Assembly (NCBI RefSeq): GCF_000621325.1
Contig: NZ_JHYQ01000008.1
Coordinates: 80,092-144,091, forward strand
DNA length: 64,000 nt
From: Thiothrix lacustris DSM 21227
GTDB lineage: Bacteria > Pseudomonadota > Gammaproteobacteria > Thiotrichales > Thiotrichaceae
Direction of reading: 5' to 3'
Shown: one piece after another, positions 36,862 to 46,579 of the stretch
Layout: each line of letters opens with the position of its first letter
Numbering within the stretch: position 1 is the first letter of the stretch
Notes under the pieces: generated by a model
Told to the model about the DNA's origin: nothing
The model's database searches: none
What the model saw: the letters and a program-made list of their open reading frames with translations, nothing else
Position numbers and translations under genes: made by a program

Positions 36862-38337
36862 TCAGTGATTCAACAGTTGTTCAATGGCTTCAGGTTTGTC
36901 GTGTACCCCGAAACGGTCGATGAGGGTAGCGCTGGCTTCGTTGAGGCCAACTACTTCCACCTCCGTACCCTCGCGGCGGAATTTCACCACCACCTTGTCG
37001 AGCGCCCCCACAGCCGTCAAATCCCAGAAATGGGCGCGGCTGACATCAATACGCACCCGTTCCACCACATCCTTGAAGTCGAAGGAGGCCACGAAATAAT
37101 CCGCCGAAGCGAAAAACACTTGCCCCACCACCTGATATGCCCGCATCCGCCCCTCGTCTTCGGAACTGGCGCTGACATACAACATCCGCCCCACCTTGTT
37201 GGCGAAGAAGAAACCGGAGAGCAATACCCCGACCAGCACGCCTTGCGCCAGATCGTGAGTAGCCACTACCACCGCCACCGTGGCAATCATGGTGGCATTG
37301 AAACTTTTCGGGTGCTCGCGAAACTTGCGTAAGGAATCCCAATTGAAGGTGCCGATCGACACCATGATCATCACCGCCACCAAAGCCGCCATCGGGATTT
37401 GCGCCACCCAGTCGCCCATGAACACAATCATCAGCAACAAAAACACTCCCGCCACCAAGGTAGACAAACGCCCACGCCCGCCGGATTTCACATTGATCAC
37501 CGACTGCCCGATCATCGCACAACCCGCCATACCGCCGAGGAAACCTGTCGCAATATTGGCAGCACCCTGCCCCACGCATTCCCGCTGCTTGCTGCTGGTG
37601 GAATCGGTCAAGTCATCGACAATCGTCGCCGTCATCAAGGATTCCAGCAAACCCACCACCGCCAGCGTCACCGCTACCGGAAAAATAATACGCAAGGTTT
37701 CCCAGTTCAACGGCACATCCGGCAGCAGGAACACCGGCAAACTATCCGGCAACGCCCCCATGTCACCCACGCTGCGAATGTCCAACCCAAACAGGATCGC
37801 CACCGCACTCAAGGCAATAATCGCCACCAACGGCGACGGCACTGCTTTAGTGATATACGGAAACAGGTAAATAATGACCAGCCCCGCCGCTACCATTGCG
37901 TACACCATCCAGCCCCTGCCCAGCAATTCCGGCAATTGCGCCATGAAAATCAGGATAGCCAGCGCATTCACAAAACCGACAATCACCGCCCGTGATACAA
38001 AGCGCATCAGTAAATCCAGCCGCAGCATTCCTGCGACAATCTGCAACACCCCGGTCAACAAAGTCGCCGCAAACAGGTATTGCAAGCCGTGATCTTTTAC
38101 CAGCGTGACCATGACCAGCGCCATCGCGCCGGTTGCCGCCGAAATCATGCCGGGGCGACCACCTGCAAAGGCAATCACCACCGCCATGCTGAACGATGCA
38201 TACAGCCCGACTTTCGGGTCAACACCCGCGATAATGGAAAAGGCAATGGCTTCGGGAATCAGCGCCAAAGCAACGACAAGGCCAGCCAATAGATCATTTT
38301 TGACATTGGCGAACCAATCCTGGTGCAGGGAATTCAT
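36862..38337 (-). CDS. SulP-family anion transporter with STAS domain
   Basis: A 491-residue transporter. The membrane domain spans residues 1-380 with the SulP signatures [37 protein letters not shown] and [22 protein letters not shown]-terminal STAS domain includes [20 protein letters not shown]. The upstream part of the open frame is probably untranslated; the ATG used gives the usual family start. Sulfate, bicarbonate or another anion may be carried. The short form with Usp downstream resembles bicarbonate-type SulP proteins, but this is inference. Confidence 0.9.
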   Translation of the reverse strand: MNSLHQDWFANVKNDLLAGLVVALALIPEAIAFSIIAGVDPKVGLYASFSMAVVIAFAGGRPGMISAATGAMALVMVTLVKDHGLQYLFAATLLTGVLQIVAGMLRLDLLMRFVSRAVIVGFVNALAILIFMAQLPELLGRGWMVYAMVAAGLVIIYLFPYITKAVPSPLVAIIALSAVAILFGLDIRSVGDMGALPDSLPVFLLPDVPLNWETLRIIFPVAVTLAVVGLLESLMTATIVDDLTDSTSSKQRECVGQGAANIATGFLGGMAGCAMIGQSVINVKSGGRGRLSTLVAGVFLLLMIVFMGDWVAQIPMAALVAVMIMVSIGTFNWDSLRKFREHPKSFNATMIATVAVVVATHDLAQGVLVGVLLSGFFFANKVGRMLYVSASSEDEGRMRAYQVVGQVFFASADYFVASFDFKDVVERVRIDVSRAHFWDLTAVGALDKVVVKFRREGTEVEVVGLNEASATLIDRFGVHDKPEAIEQLLNH

Positions 38338-38474
38338 GGTGTTATCCGTTATATGAGAGTGAATGCGCGAGGCAAAAAGGCAGAAGCGGCATTCTAGGCA
38401 AACCCGCACGCAAAATAAAGCAATAAGCACAATCGTCGTGTATGCTACTTCCTGTTTTTTAGCTGGAGTTTTCA

Positions 38475-38948
38475 ATGTTACGATGGTTTTTTAAGCAAAG
38501 TCTCCACATGCGCATTGCCATTATCTTTGCTCCCTTTATGTTGATTGGTGGCTATGGCTTAATGGATCTGTGGGTCACGAAAGATCAACCCAAACAGGAC
38601 AAGCCTGTCGCCATGCAGCCCTTGCAATTACAGGGCGAATGCCTATTGGCAACCAACCAGTGCAAATTACAACACGCAACCATGCAAGTCTCACTGGTAC
38701 GCCTAGAATCCGGCAAGCCGGGTATCGTGCGGCTGGAAATCACCCCCAGTGTTAGCATCCGTGGCATCCAAATGTCTCTGGTACAGGCGGACACGGAACA
38801 CCAACTGGTGATTGAGCCCATGAGAGGCGCAGAAGTTTGGTATGCAGAATTCCCTGAGAAATTGCTAACCCCATCCCCCTCTGTACTTCGCATAGCCTTA
38901 GCGCAGTTCGGACGCGTGTCCTATGCAGAATTTCCCCCGCTTTTTTAA
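38475..38948 (+). CDS. Membrane-anchored protein of unknown function
   Basis: A 157-residue protein with one N-terminal hydrophobic anchor (about residues 12-33) and a soluble, probably periplasmic beta-rich domain containing two cysteines spaced like a disulfide (Cys56 and Cys63 in [13 protein letters not shown]). The GGAG site seven bases before ATG and the following terminator support it as a complete unit. I do not recognise the family; the fold may be immunoglobulin-like. It is divergent from the SulP gene. Confidence 0.72.
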   Translation: MLRWFFKQSLHMRIAIIFAPFMLIGGYGLMDLWVTKDQPKQDKPVAMQPLQLQGECLLATNQCKLQHATMQVSLVRLESGKPGIVRLEITPSVSIRGIQMSLVQADTEHQLVIEPMRGAEVWYAEFPEKLLTPSPSVLRIALAQFGRVSYAEFPPLF

Positions 38949-38954
38949 GAAGAT

Positions 38955-38974
38955 GGCCCTACGGGGCCTTTTCT
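38955..38974 (+). terminator. Short Rho-independent terminator
   Basis: GGCCC, loop TACG, GGGCC followed by TTTTCTT, seven bases after the stop of the anchored unknown protein. Confidence 0.8.
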
Positions 38975-39062
38975 TGCCTTAGGTCATTGCCTGCCCTATA
39001 CCCAGTCATTATGCTAATGCGAATAATCACAAATGATCACTTCGCGCTAGAGAGAACCTTGA

Positions 39063-39533
39063 ATGACTGAACTCGTTTTTTATTACCATAACACATTGCC
39101 TTGTGCTGCTTTTGGCGTATTGGAAGCGGCTATCAAAATGCATGGCAAACATAAAATCATCACACAGTTCGATGAATTTTCGATTGATGCCTATGTATTG
39201 GTGGACTCCCCCACCTCACGCATCGTAGCCATTGACTTTGACAATACCATTACCGCCGATGTAGATTTTTACCTCAATCTGATCGACGCTTACCGTAGCC
39301 GCCATTGGGAACCCGTGGTTTGCACTCTACGTGATGATGACAACGAAAATTTGCTAGAAATTCATGACAAACTGCACGATGCAGGCATACGAGTCTATAC
39401 CACGGACGGCAAGAAAAAACGCGCCTTCATGCTTCACGAAGGCATCAGTGTAGGGATGTGGATAGACGACTACTTTCCTGCCATTACCCAATTCGGCACC
39501 CCCCTGCTCGTTAGAAATGGAATAGAGTATTGA
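39063..39533 (+). CDS. HAD-like phosphatase of unknown role
   Basis: A 156-residue protein whose C-terminal two thirds form a minimal HAD fold. Motif I is IDFDNTIT with Asp58 and Asp60, a candidate motif II Thr is in PVVCTLRDD, a Lys-rich strand KKKRAF supplies motif III and WIDDYFP provides the acidic motif IV. There is no room for a large cap domain. Residues 1-50 are unlike the HAD fold and unknown. It stands three bases before the kinase-like gene, so the two are probably one transcription unit. Small HAD proteins like this are frequent in phages. Confidence 0.75.
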   Translation: MTELVFYYHNTLPCAAFGVLEAAIKMHGKHKIITQFDEFSIDAYVLVDSPTSRIVAIDFDNTITADVDFYLNLIDAYRSRHWEPVVCTLRDDDNENLLEIHDKLHDAGIRVYTTDGKKKRAFMLHEGISVGMWIDDYFPAITQFGTPLLVRNGIEY

Positions 39534-39536
39534 ATT

Positions 39537-40223
39537 ATGGAACAACTGGACGCCAGCAAAGAAATTCTCGAATGCTTCCTTAGCGGAAAATTCAAGCGTA
39601 TGGATTGCCCGCAATGTGAGAATACCTTCCTCACCAAAGTGTACGAGATGAAATGCTTCGACAGCGGCAAGAAACTCAGCCTGAAATGTGCCGAATGCAA
39701 ACGTATTTTTACCGCAGATACTGCTGATAATGCGTGGAAGAACTACGTCTTACTGGAAAAGCAGTCGCTGGGTCTCGAATATTTTCTGGATGCCATCCAG
39801 CAATATGACCTGAAAAATGTGCCATTTGCCCGCCGCGTCGGTGTCCTGGACGAAGACGGCCAACCGATTGACTCTTCCTGCATCCACCTATTCAGCTTTG
39901 AAGAACCCGATTACCGCATCATCTATGTCATGGAGCGACTGGAACATCTGGAAGAAACCGATGCCGAATTCTTTACGGAGCACGTCCACGAAATCGACTG
40001 GATGGAACAGGCCGATCGCAACAAGGTATGGACTTACATCGCAGAGCGCTATAACGAAGCGCTAGCCGAAGACATCCGCAAACTCTGCCAGTATTACCGT
40101 GAACACGAAAAATACCTCAATTGGGATTTGCACGGCGACAACCTAATGAAGCGCGTCAAAGACGGTACGATTGTAGTAATGGATCCGTTTGCGCCGAAGA
40201 TGGGCGATTACATGGAAGAGTAA
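39537..40223 (+). CDS. Zinc-ribbon protein with kinase-like C-terminal motif
   Basis: A 228-residue protein of unknown family. An N-terminal zinc ribbon is clear (Cys24, Cys27, Cys51 and Cys54). Near the C-terminus, NWDLHGDNLMKR (Asp197, His199, Asp201 and Asn202) followed by VVMDPFA (Asp216) looks like the catalytic loop and metal-binding Asp of protein or aminoglycoside kinases. The middle acidic helical part includes LHEETDAEFF-like repeats but no clear Gly-rich loop. Similar kinase-like proteins occur in phages (recollection, not checked). The HAD gene just upstream makes a phosphate-transfer pair possible. Confidence 0.65.
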   Translation: MEQLDASKEILECFLSGKFKRMDCPQCENTFLTKVYEMKCFDSGKKLSLKCAECKRIFTADTADNAWKNYVLLEKQSLGLEYFLDAIQQYDLKNVPFARRVGVLDEDGQPIDSSCIHLFSFEEPDYRIIYVMERLEHLEETDAEFFTEHVHEIDWMEQADRNKVWTYIAERYNEALAEDIRKLCQYYREHEKYLNWDLHGDNLMKRVKDGTIVVMDPFAPKMGDYMEE

Positions 40224-40337
40224 GGGAAAATCTTAAATGACACTTTCCCCCACAGACCCACTCTCATAAGCTATATATTAAGCAGAAGAAAATTATATCA
40301 CGCAGAAAACTGGGCACATAATGCGAGGGCGATCATC

Positions 40338-41687
40338 ATGTTGGGCTGGGTATCCATAGAAAAAGATGCCGCAACGCGCGAATGTGCGTCGTGGGTAAAT
40401 GCACTTTGCCAAGCAACACATCACCCCCCCACACAGGCACTACAGCACAGCGAACAGCCGGGTGTATTGATCGCCAATACCATCGACAATGAACTACTGG
40501 AAAAATTACCCCATTATGCGGAACAAGCCAGCCACCGCATGATTCTGGTTTGCTGCCAACCTCAACTCACGCTGGAACAACAACTTCACCTGATTGCCGC
40601 TGGCGTATCACACCTATTTTGCTGGCAAAACCCCAACAGCTTACTGCAAGCAGTACTAGGACAATTGCAACGCTGGGCGCAAATCGACCGTATTTTAAGT
40701 GCGCGGGCCATTCGTGAACAGATCATCGGCCAGAGTCCAACATGGCTAAACGTCTTGCGCAATACCGTTGAAATTGGGCGCTACTCCCATGCGAATGTCC
40801 TGTTATTGGGCGAACCTGGCACCGGCAAGGAATTGATTGCACGCTTATTACACACCGTCGATCAACGTGAACACAAACAAGATCTGGTGGTACTGGACTG
40901 CACCACTGTCGTACCCGAACTGGCAGGCAGTGAATTTTTTGGGCATGAAAAAGGCGCATTCACCAATGCCATCCGCACCCGTGAAGGCATGTTTGAGCAA
41001 GCGGCGGGCGGCACCTTGTTTCTGGATGAAGTAGGCGAACTCCCCGCATTTCTGCAAGCATCCTTACTGCGCGTGATTCAGGAAAAAGCCTATAAACGGG
41101 TGGGCGGCGACCGCTGGCAAACCCTCGATTTTCGACTGGTGAGTGCCACCAATCGTGATCTGGAAACAGAACAGCGCCACGGCACCTTCCGCCAAGACTT
41201 TTTCCACCGCATTGCCAGCAATATCATTCGCCTGCCACCGCTGCGAATGCGTAAAGATGATATTCCGCTGTTACTCGACAAATTCCTGCACGAAGAATTT
41301 ACCGAACCACCCGCCGTCGATCCAACACTCATTTACGCCCTGCAAGCCCATGACTTTCCCGGCAACGTGCGCGAGTTGCGGCAATTAGTCAGAGCCATGT
41401 GCGGGCGCTATAACGGCTACGGCGCATTATCCACCAATGATATTCCGCGTGATTACCTACAAAAGATAGGAGCAACCTATTTCGCCGATTATGAGGCAAG
41501 TTTCCATCAACCCGTACTCAACGCTTTGCATCACGGCATGGATTTGAAAACACTCAAAGAATACGTTGCCGACATTGCCCGCACCCTGACCCTTCAGGAA
41601 GAACACGGCAATATGGCAAAAGCCGCCGAACGCTTGGGAATAACCGTGCGCTCCCTACAACAGTTCCGGGCTAAATGGACACCCTGA
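40338..41687 (+). CDS. Sigma-54-dependent activator with atypical receiver domain
   Basis: A 449-residue enhancer-binding protein. Residues 1-118 resemble a response-regulator receiver but lack a recognisable phospho-acceptor Asp, as in FleQ- or VpsR-like activators. The AAA+ domain has Walker A GEPGTGKE (158-165), Walker B TLFLDE (226-231) and the sigma-54 contact loop as GAFTNA (206-211) instead of GAFTGA. A Fis-type helix-turn-helix closes the chain ([19 protein letters not shown]). A GAGGG site is eight bases before ATG. It converges with, and overlaps by 33 bases, the last gene of the operon that starts with a sigma-54 promoter; it is the obvious candidate activator. Confidence 0.88.
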   Translation: MLGWVSIEKDAATRECASWVNALCQATHHPPTQALQHSEQPGVLIANTIDNELLEKLPHYAEQASHRMILVCCQPQLTLEQQLHLIAAGVSHLFCWQNPNSLLQAVLGQLQRWAQIDRILSARAIREQIIGQSPTWLNVLRNTVEIGRYSHANVLLLGEPGTGKELIARLLHTVDQREHKQDLVVLDCTTVVPELAGSEFFGHEKGAFTNAIRTREGMFEQAAGGTLFLDEVGELPAFLQASLLRVIQEKAYKRVGGDRWQTLDFRLVSATNRDLETEQRHGTFRQDFFHRIASNIIRLPPLRMRKDDIPLLLDKFLHEEFTEPPAVDPTLIYALQAHDFPGNVRELRQLVRAMCGRYNGYGALSTNDIPRDYLQKIGATYFADYEASFHQPVLNALHHGMDLKTLKEYVADIARTLTLQEEHGNMAKAAERLGITVRSLQQFRAKWTP

Positions 41688-42767
41688 CCTGACGCGCCCA
41701 CGCAAGGGTGTTGGCAACTGCGCCACCGCTTGAGTCAACAATATCACCAAGCGCCGAATATCTTCCCGCCGATGCCCTGCCCGCAACACCACCGTCAAGG
41801 CACAAGCACCGCTATCGCTGCGGGTCACCACGGTTTCCACCTGGCGCTGACGCAGGTAACGGTAGATCGCCACACACTGCCAGTCATAGGGGAAAACCAG
41901 CTTCTGCACTGGAAAGATCCCACCTTCCCAGTGAATGCCTACGCCCTGTAACTGCGCCTGAAAATAATGGATATGCCCGACCAACGACCGGCGGCGACTT
42001 CCGCCTGTTTGTGCATTCTGCTGAAGGGCGTGCAGCGCATGTTCCACAAGCCAAGGCGACGGCGGGCTGCAATAGGTACGGGTATGCGACTGTTGCCGAA
42101 AACAGTCGACCACGGCTGCATTCCCCGACAACACCGCCACCGGCGTACCTAATGCCTTGGCAAGCGAGGTAATCAGCACCACCTGTTCCGTGGCAACACC
42201 AACCCACGGCAAAATACCACCGCCACCGCCCCCAAACGGTAATTGCCGTGACGGGTTATGCCCCAACAAGCCACAGGTTTGCGTATCGTCCAACACTAAC
42301 AAACCGCGCCGACCGCTCAGCAACTTTAGGCAGGATTTAACGGCGAAAGGCTGATTACGGCGCAATGACCAACTATCTGCCACCACCATCACTAGACTTG
42401 CCGGTGACACCTGTGCCAATTGTTTTGCCAATTCAGCCATATCCCGGAACGTCTGCAACCGCTGTGGTGTAAACGCACGCTTTGCCAATAACTGGATGAA
42501 GGGGTAGGTATCCTGCGCCATGAATACCTGCACGGGCGTTTGGCGCACCAACTCAAACCAGTCCCAGAACAGATGCAAGGTGGACATACCCAGCACTGCT
42601 GCCGCTTGCCCCTGCATGGCTGCCATTTGCTTAGCCAATAAGCGTTCCTGACTTGACTCGAACAATACGGCAGGCATCCCGGTCGCTACTGGCTGCGTTA
42701 CCCTGAGCGGATAAGGGCTCAGATCAAGGTAATGCGCACGATTAAAATGCAGCACAGGCGTATTCAT
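41655..42767 (-). CDS. PLP-dependent fold-type I enzyme (alpha-oxoamine synthase-like)
   Basis: A 370-residue enzyme resembling 8-amino-7-oxononanoate synthase and related oxoamine synthases. The PLP lysine is probably Lys204 in ITSLAKALGTPVAVLSG, and LLVLDDTQTCGLLG (Asp160/Asp161) matches the cofactor-binding Asp motif. The family histidine motif (DEAHxxG) is replaced by DDTQTCG, so chemistry may differ. An unusual run of six Gly follows (near residue 180). It is the last gene of the sigma-54 operon, with AGGAG seven bases before ATG and 16 bases after the preceding stop. A biotin role is unlikely, as no bio genes are near. Confidence 0.72.
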   Translation of the reverse strand: MNTPVLHFNRAHYLDLSPYPLRVTQPVATGMPAVLFESSQERLLAKQMAAMQGQAAAVLGMSTLHLFWDWFELVRQTPVQVFMAQDTYPFIQLLAKRAFTPQRLQTFRDMAELAKQLAQVSPASLVMVVADSWSLRRNQPFAVKSCLKLLSGRRGLLVLDDTQTCGLLGHNPSRQLPFGGGGGGILPWVGVATEQVVLITSLAKALGTPVAVLSGNAAVVDCFRQQSHTRTYCSPPSPWLVEHALHALQQNAQTGGSRRRSLVGHIHYFQAQLQGVGIHWEGGIFPVQKLVFPYDWQCVAIYRYLRQRQVETVVTRSDSGACALTVVLRAGHRREDIRRLVILLTQAVAQLPTPLRGRVRSGCPFSPELL

Positions 42768-42783
42768 GCAGGCTCCTCAGGGC

Positions 42784-44598
42784 TCAGGATGCCTCACGTT
42801 GCAATAGCCAATACGAAGGTGGTTTAGTATCCAACGCCGTTTGCGCCATCGGTTCTGTCATATCGACACCTGTCACCGCTCGGTAAGCATGTGCATAACG
42901 CTGGATGTCATCACGCCAGAAAACCGCCCACGACAATGCGACTTCGCTTTTATCTATCTGACTCCAAGAGGCAAAGCGAATAGACAGCAACAAACGCTCA
43001 CCCGTCTGTGCCAAATCCACAAAATGAGTAGTTGCCGTACCTGACCAACCTTGTAACCGTTTCATACCATCGACCCGATCCATCCAACGCTCTTTTTGGG
43101 GAACCATGGTGCGTCCACCAATAAATTCACGCATTTCTGGGCGAGCTAACATCCACTGCATCATCAGCATTTCCTTACGCGCGACCCAAGGCAAATCACC
43201 GTATTGGTTATGCGCCCCTTCTGCCAAAATGAGATGCACTTCACGCAACGCATTCAGCAAAGGAAAAGCATCCGCCTTGATGGTTGTATCATCGTATGAA
43301 CGGAAGAAACGATGTGCCAAATTCAACAACTGGTGGAATGCCCCCAGAAAACGCGAACGGCTATCGGCTGTTTTGATTTTTGGCACCGCTTTACCTGCCA
43401 AGGAAAAACCATAGTGATGATCGTATTCATAAGCACGGCGAATCAATGAAAGACGCGAGGGTTCATCTTGAATATAACCCCATAATAAATTACTCATTGG
43501 ACGCAAGGGATCAATATCCATCCGTGCCAATGGATCAACATTACCGGCACGCACGTTTTGGAAACGGCGAGTAATTGCATTCATCGTTTGCACTAGCAAA
43601 CTTTCTTCCATCCAATAAGACCAAATCAGCTCTATCATGGTAGGACAAGCAGCCCGTGCAGTAGAAATACCATAGCAAGATTCACCTTCTCTCTCTTTAG
43701 CATTGATGGAAAAACCCAAAGCCATACCGCTTTTTAAGGGCAATTCACCCAGTTTTTCCCGAATCAGTTGCATATACGGCAAAGGCAGAGGCTGAGACAC
43801 ATCATGTTTAATACCCAGCAAGTAATCATCTTTTAATTTTTGTGCATTTTGACGCCACTTATCCAGCAGATTGGTACTGGGATCCCCTTTATCAATAACT
43901 TCTAGCCATTTTTCAAGCATATTGCCATCTTCAATAACCCCACACTCTTCCTTAAGAAAATAGTCCGTCGCCATATTCAATGCATCATAAGCATTAGACC
44001 CTTGAAATGAAATTCCTGTCACCTCATTAGCTTGTCTATAAGCTTTTGATTCCTCTGAATTCAAACAAAAAACACCATTTAAGTATTGTCCATAAGCATC
44101 AAATGAAATAGCTCCCGTTCTCTCCTTCACAACCTCCCATAGAACACTCTCGTAACTAGGGCGCTTGCTTGCTGGTTGCAAACTAACAGGAACGGCCTCA
44201 TCTCGACTACTCTTCTTAATAAAACTGGAAGCATCAATCACAACGCCTTTTGCAAGCTCCTCTATTTCATCTATATGAAAAACCTTTCCTTTAAAAAGGA
44301 TAGAGCTACTTTTCCCAATAGACTGAGACTTATTGACAGATGCCTCAACAAATCCCTGATCTAGCCAAACAAGTAGAACTACTGAATCGTCATCTATATT
44401 TTCTTTTGCTTTATATGTAGCAGAAAAACAGAAGGCAACCTCCTTCTCATCCAAAGTACACTCATCCGGTTTAACATCAAGTATCTCCGAATGAAAGACA
44501 CCATTAGATCTATAAGTGAAATTTAGTTTCTTTATGTTTGAAAACAATAATTCTTTCTTAAAAACACTGAAACTTATGATGCTTTGTGTAGTTCCCAT
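42784..44598 (-). CDS. Unknown 604-residue protein of the sigma-54 operon
   Basis: I do not recognise a family. The first 130 residues look beta-rich (FTYRSNGVFHSEILDV, VVLLVWLDQGFVEASV), perhaps an Ig- or jelly-roll-like domain. The rest is largely helical and rich in Trp and Arg (for example MIELIWSYWMEES, LLWGYIQDEPSRLS, LPWVARKEMLMMQWML). No signal peptide or clear transmembrane helix is seen. The 5' third is notably more AT-rich than the remainder and its neighbours, suggesting a composite or imported origin. The ATG is preceded by AGGAGA; an adjacent GTG is possible. It sits between the metallopeptidase and PLP-enzyme genes. Confidence 0.7.
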   Translation of the reverse strand: MGTTQSIISFSVFKKELLFSNIKKLNFTYRSNGVFHSEILDVKPDECTLDEKEVAFCFSATYKAKENIDDDSVVLLVWLDQGFVEASVNKSQSIGKSSSILFKGKVFHIDEIEELAKGVVIDASSFIKKSSRDEAVPVSLQPASKRPSYESVLWEVVKERTGAISFDAYGQYLNGVFCLNSEESKAYRQANEVTGISFQGSNAYDALNMATDYFLKEECGVIEDGNMLEKWLEVIDKGDPSTNLLDKWRQNAQKLKDDYLLGIKHDVSQPLPLPYMQLIREKLGELPLKSGMALGFSINAKEREGESCYGISTARAACPTMIELIWSYWMEESLLVQTMNAITRRFQNVRAGNVDPLARMDIDPLRPMSNLLWGYIQDEPSRLSLIRRAYEYDHHYGFSLAGKAVPKIKTADSRSRFLGAFHQLLNLAHRFFRSYDDTTIKADAFPLLNALREVHLILAEGAHNQYGDLPWVARKEMLMMQWMLARPEMREFIGGRTMVPQKERWMDRVDGMKRLQGWSGTATTHFVDLAQTGERLLLSIRFASWSQIDKSEVALSWAVFWRDDIQRYAHAYRAVTGVDMTEPMAQTALDTKPPSYWLLQREAS

Positions 44599-44629
44599 CA
44601 CTCACTCTCCTGCATACCACAATATGCGT

Positions 44630-45898
44630 TTACGATTTGCTAACGGCATCGACTTTGCCAATGCCCGAATTCTCCAGCGCCCAATGGTTAAATAAGCGCT
44701 TCAATAGTTCTGCTTCATTGGCCGCACCTAATGCGCCATCCTCACGCGCTTGCCCGAAGACCGCGAATACCTCGCCGGGTGGATGGTTGTACATAACGGG
44801 TGGATTCTGCTGCCATTGCCTGAAGCGTCGTCGCAATAGTTCTGGTTGCCGCGCCGCCAAAGGAAATAATTCCACCAAGCGTCTGCCCCCCATAGCGGTC
44901 GGTTTAAACGCCAATAAGGTACGGGCAAACTCGGGCAAACTTTTCAATAAAGCCTCAACTATTGCACGCTCAGGCGGACTCACGCTGCGAAGCGGATACA
45001 TCGCCTCCCAACGCTCCCGCAGGCGTTGCCATTGCGGGTCGGGAAACAGCAGCTCACCCAAGTGGCAACTGATCTGCACCCGCATCCACGGAAACGGGTG
45101 CGGTGCATCCATACTGATACGAAACACAAATGCCCGTGGCAACATAACCACCAGCATCAACCCCGCCGTTGCTGTCACCCCTAGCTGTGCCAATGCCCAA
45201 AAGTCGGCGAGAATTTCTGAACGCCAACGTATCCAAAAGTCCCACACCTGCCCCGGCTGACGCTGCGCCTGCAAAGTCTCACCAAAATTTTTGACCAAAT
45301 CCAGTTGTGCAGCGCCCTGATGCCCCACTTCATGAAACAGGGATGAAGCAATCCCACCACCCACCATGCGCTCACGTGGAACCCGCACAATACTGACAGG
45401 GTTAGCAACGCCACCCGGTAGCCTAGTTCGCGCCCGCCGAATAGCCGCACCATGCCCACGTTCCAAATAACAGATCATCGGCAATGGCTCGTAATCCCCC
45501 CCCGGCTTGCGTAAAGCATCCTGCGCAGCATAATCCAACGCCGACATCCACACGCCGTGCTCATACTCACCACGCTGGGTCAGTACATCCGCAAAGATGT
45601 CCAACTGATCCAGTACCGCATTGAAACGTAACTTCACCACGGTGAATTGGCGTTGCACCACGGTCGGCTTAGCAACCCTACCCGTCGGACTGTGCAGCCA
45701 CTGGCGAAACCCTAAAATGCGTTGGCGTTGCTGGTTACATTGCTCACGCATGTGCACTTCAATCGTGTGTAAAATTTCCTGACTCGGCGATGATGCGGCC
45801 ACCATCGGCATGGTTCTGGAAAACGGCAAGACCGATTCCAGACGACTCAGCAAGGCACTCGCCTCCTGATCCAGGTAAGCATTCAGAGCAGCCGACAT
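44630..45898 (-). CDS. Putative zinc metallopeptidase (HEVGH), unknown family
   Basis: A 422-residue protein with a gluzincin-like active site. HEVGH is at residues 189-193 and a likely third ligand Glu228 in RSEILADFWAL gives HExxH, 34 residues, then ExxAD. Downstream, HPFPWMRVQ resembles the HP-x-P-x-x-R motif that follows the active site in some metallopeptidases. A hydrophobic stretch, TATAGLMLVVMLPRAFV, lies near residue 243. No signal peptide is evident. The start is fixed by AGGAGGT six bases upstream; a longer frame would overlap the previous gene by about 200 bases. It directly follows the two small acidic proteins, which are its likely substrates. Confidence 0.75.
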   Translation of the reverse strand: MSAALNAYLDQEASALLSRLESVLPFSRTMPMVAASSPSQEILHTIEVHMREQCNQQRQRILGFRQWLHSPTGRVAKPTVVQRQFTVVKLRFNAVLDQLDIFADVLTQRGEYEHGVWMSALDYAAQDALRKPGGDYEPLPMICYLERGHGAAIRRARTRLPGGVANPVSIVRVPRERMVGGGIASSLFHEVGHQGAAQLDLVKNFGETLQAQRQPGQVWDFWIRWRSEILADFWALAQLGVTATAGLMLVVMLPRAFVFRISMDAPHPFPWMRVQISCHLGELLFPDPQWQRLRERWEAMYPLRSVSPPERAIVEALLKSLPEFARTLLAFKPTAMGGRRLVELFPLAARQPELLRRRFRQWQQNPPVMYNHPPGEVFAVFGQAREDGALGAANEAELLKRLFNHWALENSGIGKVDAVSKS

Positions 45899-45908
45899 CA
45901 CACACCTC

Positions 45909-46553
45909 CTAAAGGCCGAACAGAATGACCTTGTTACCCTGCCGTACCCACGTACCGCGTTTACCAGATACTCCCCTCTCCATTGGTGGGAAATACTGCT
46001 GACAAGCCTTGGTGACAATCGTTTTGACCGCAGCCGGTGGCGAGCTTGGTGGTAAGCGTGCCATCTGTTTCCCGGTTGTCTGCGCTGCTTGTACCACTTT
46101 GCGGGCAACATTCAGTGCAGCCCGGTTTTTGGCAGCACTCGGCATTTCACCAAACAAACGACTGGCACTTTGATCCACCCAACCACGGGCGGCATCGGAA
46201 CCTTTGTTCACTAAATCGTTCCCAATTCCCTTCCAAGCTTGTTTCAAATGCGGCTGGGCGGTTTTGTACAAAAAGCGTCCTGCTTGTTTGGCTAACGGCA
46301 CTGCCCGCTTCGCGGCGCGGCGGATCAAGCCTCCCAAGAACTGCTCCATTTCCGCTTCGCTTTCCAACTCCAGCATCTCGCTTGCTAGCGCGTCTTCTGG
46401 GTCCAGATCAGCCTCAGCTTCAAACTCGTCAGCGGTTTCAAACTCGAATTCATCTTGGGTTTCCCATTCATTCTCTGCACCCCATTCTGATTCGCCGTCA
46501 TTTTCCCATTCGCTTTGCACCCCACGTAACAGGGTTCCATCAATATCGTGCAT
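45909..46553 (-). CDS. Small acidic protein B with conserved head and tail motifs
   Basis: A 214-residue protein of unknown family. Residues 1-70 are strongly acidic with repeated Glu-Trp and Glu-Phe (for example ENEWETQDEFEFETADEFEAE). Then comes a helix motif EMEQFLGGLIRRAAKR (residues 68-83), a basic, Ala-rich helical middle and a C-terminal tail TWVRQGNKVILFGL. The helix and tail are shared with the neighbouring protein A, but the glycine-rich hydrophobic core of A is missing. AGGAGA eight bases upstream supports the ATG. It is ten bases before the metallopeptidase gene. Confidence 0.75.
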   Translation of the reverse strand: MHDIDGTLLRGVQSEWENDGESEWGAENEWETQDEFEFETADEFEAEADLDPEDALASEMLELESEAEMEQFLGGLIRRAAKRAVPLAKQAGRFLYKTAQPHLKQAWKGIGNDLVNKGSDAARGWVDQSASRLFGEMPSAAKNRAALNVARKVVQAAQTTGKQMARLPPSSPPAAVKTIVTKACQQYFPPMERGVSGKRGTWVRQGNKVILFGL

Positions 46554-46579
46554 GACATCTCTCCTTTTGCCTGAATTGT

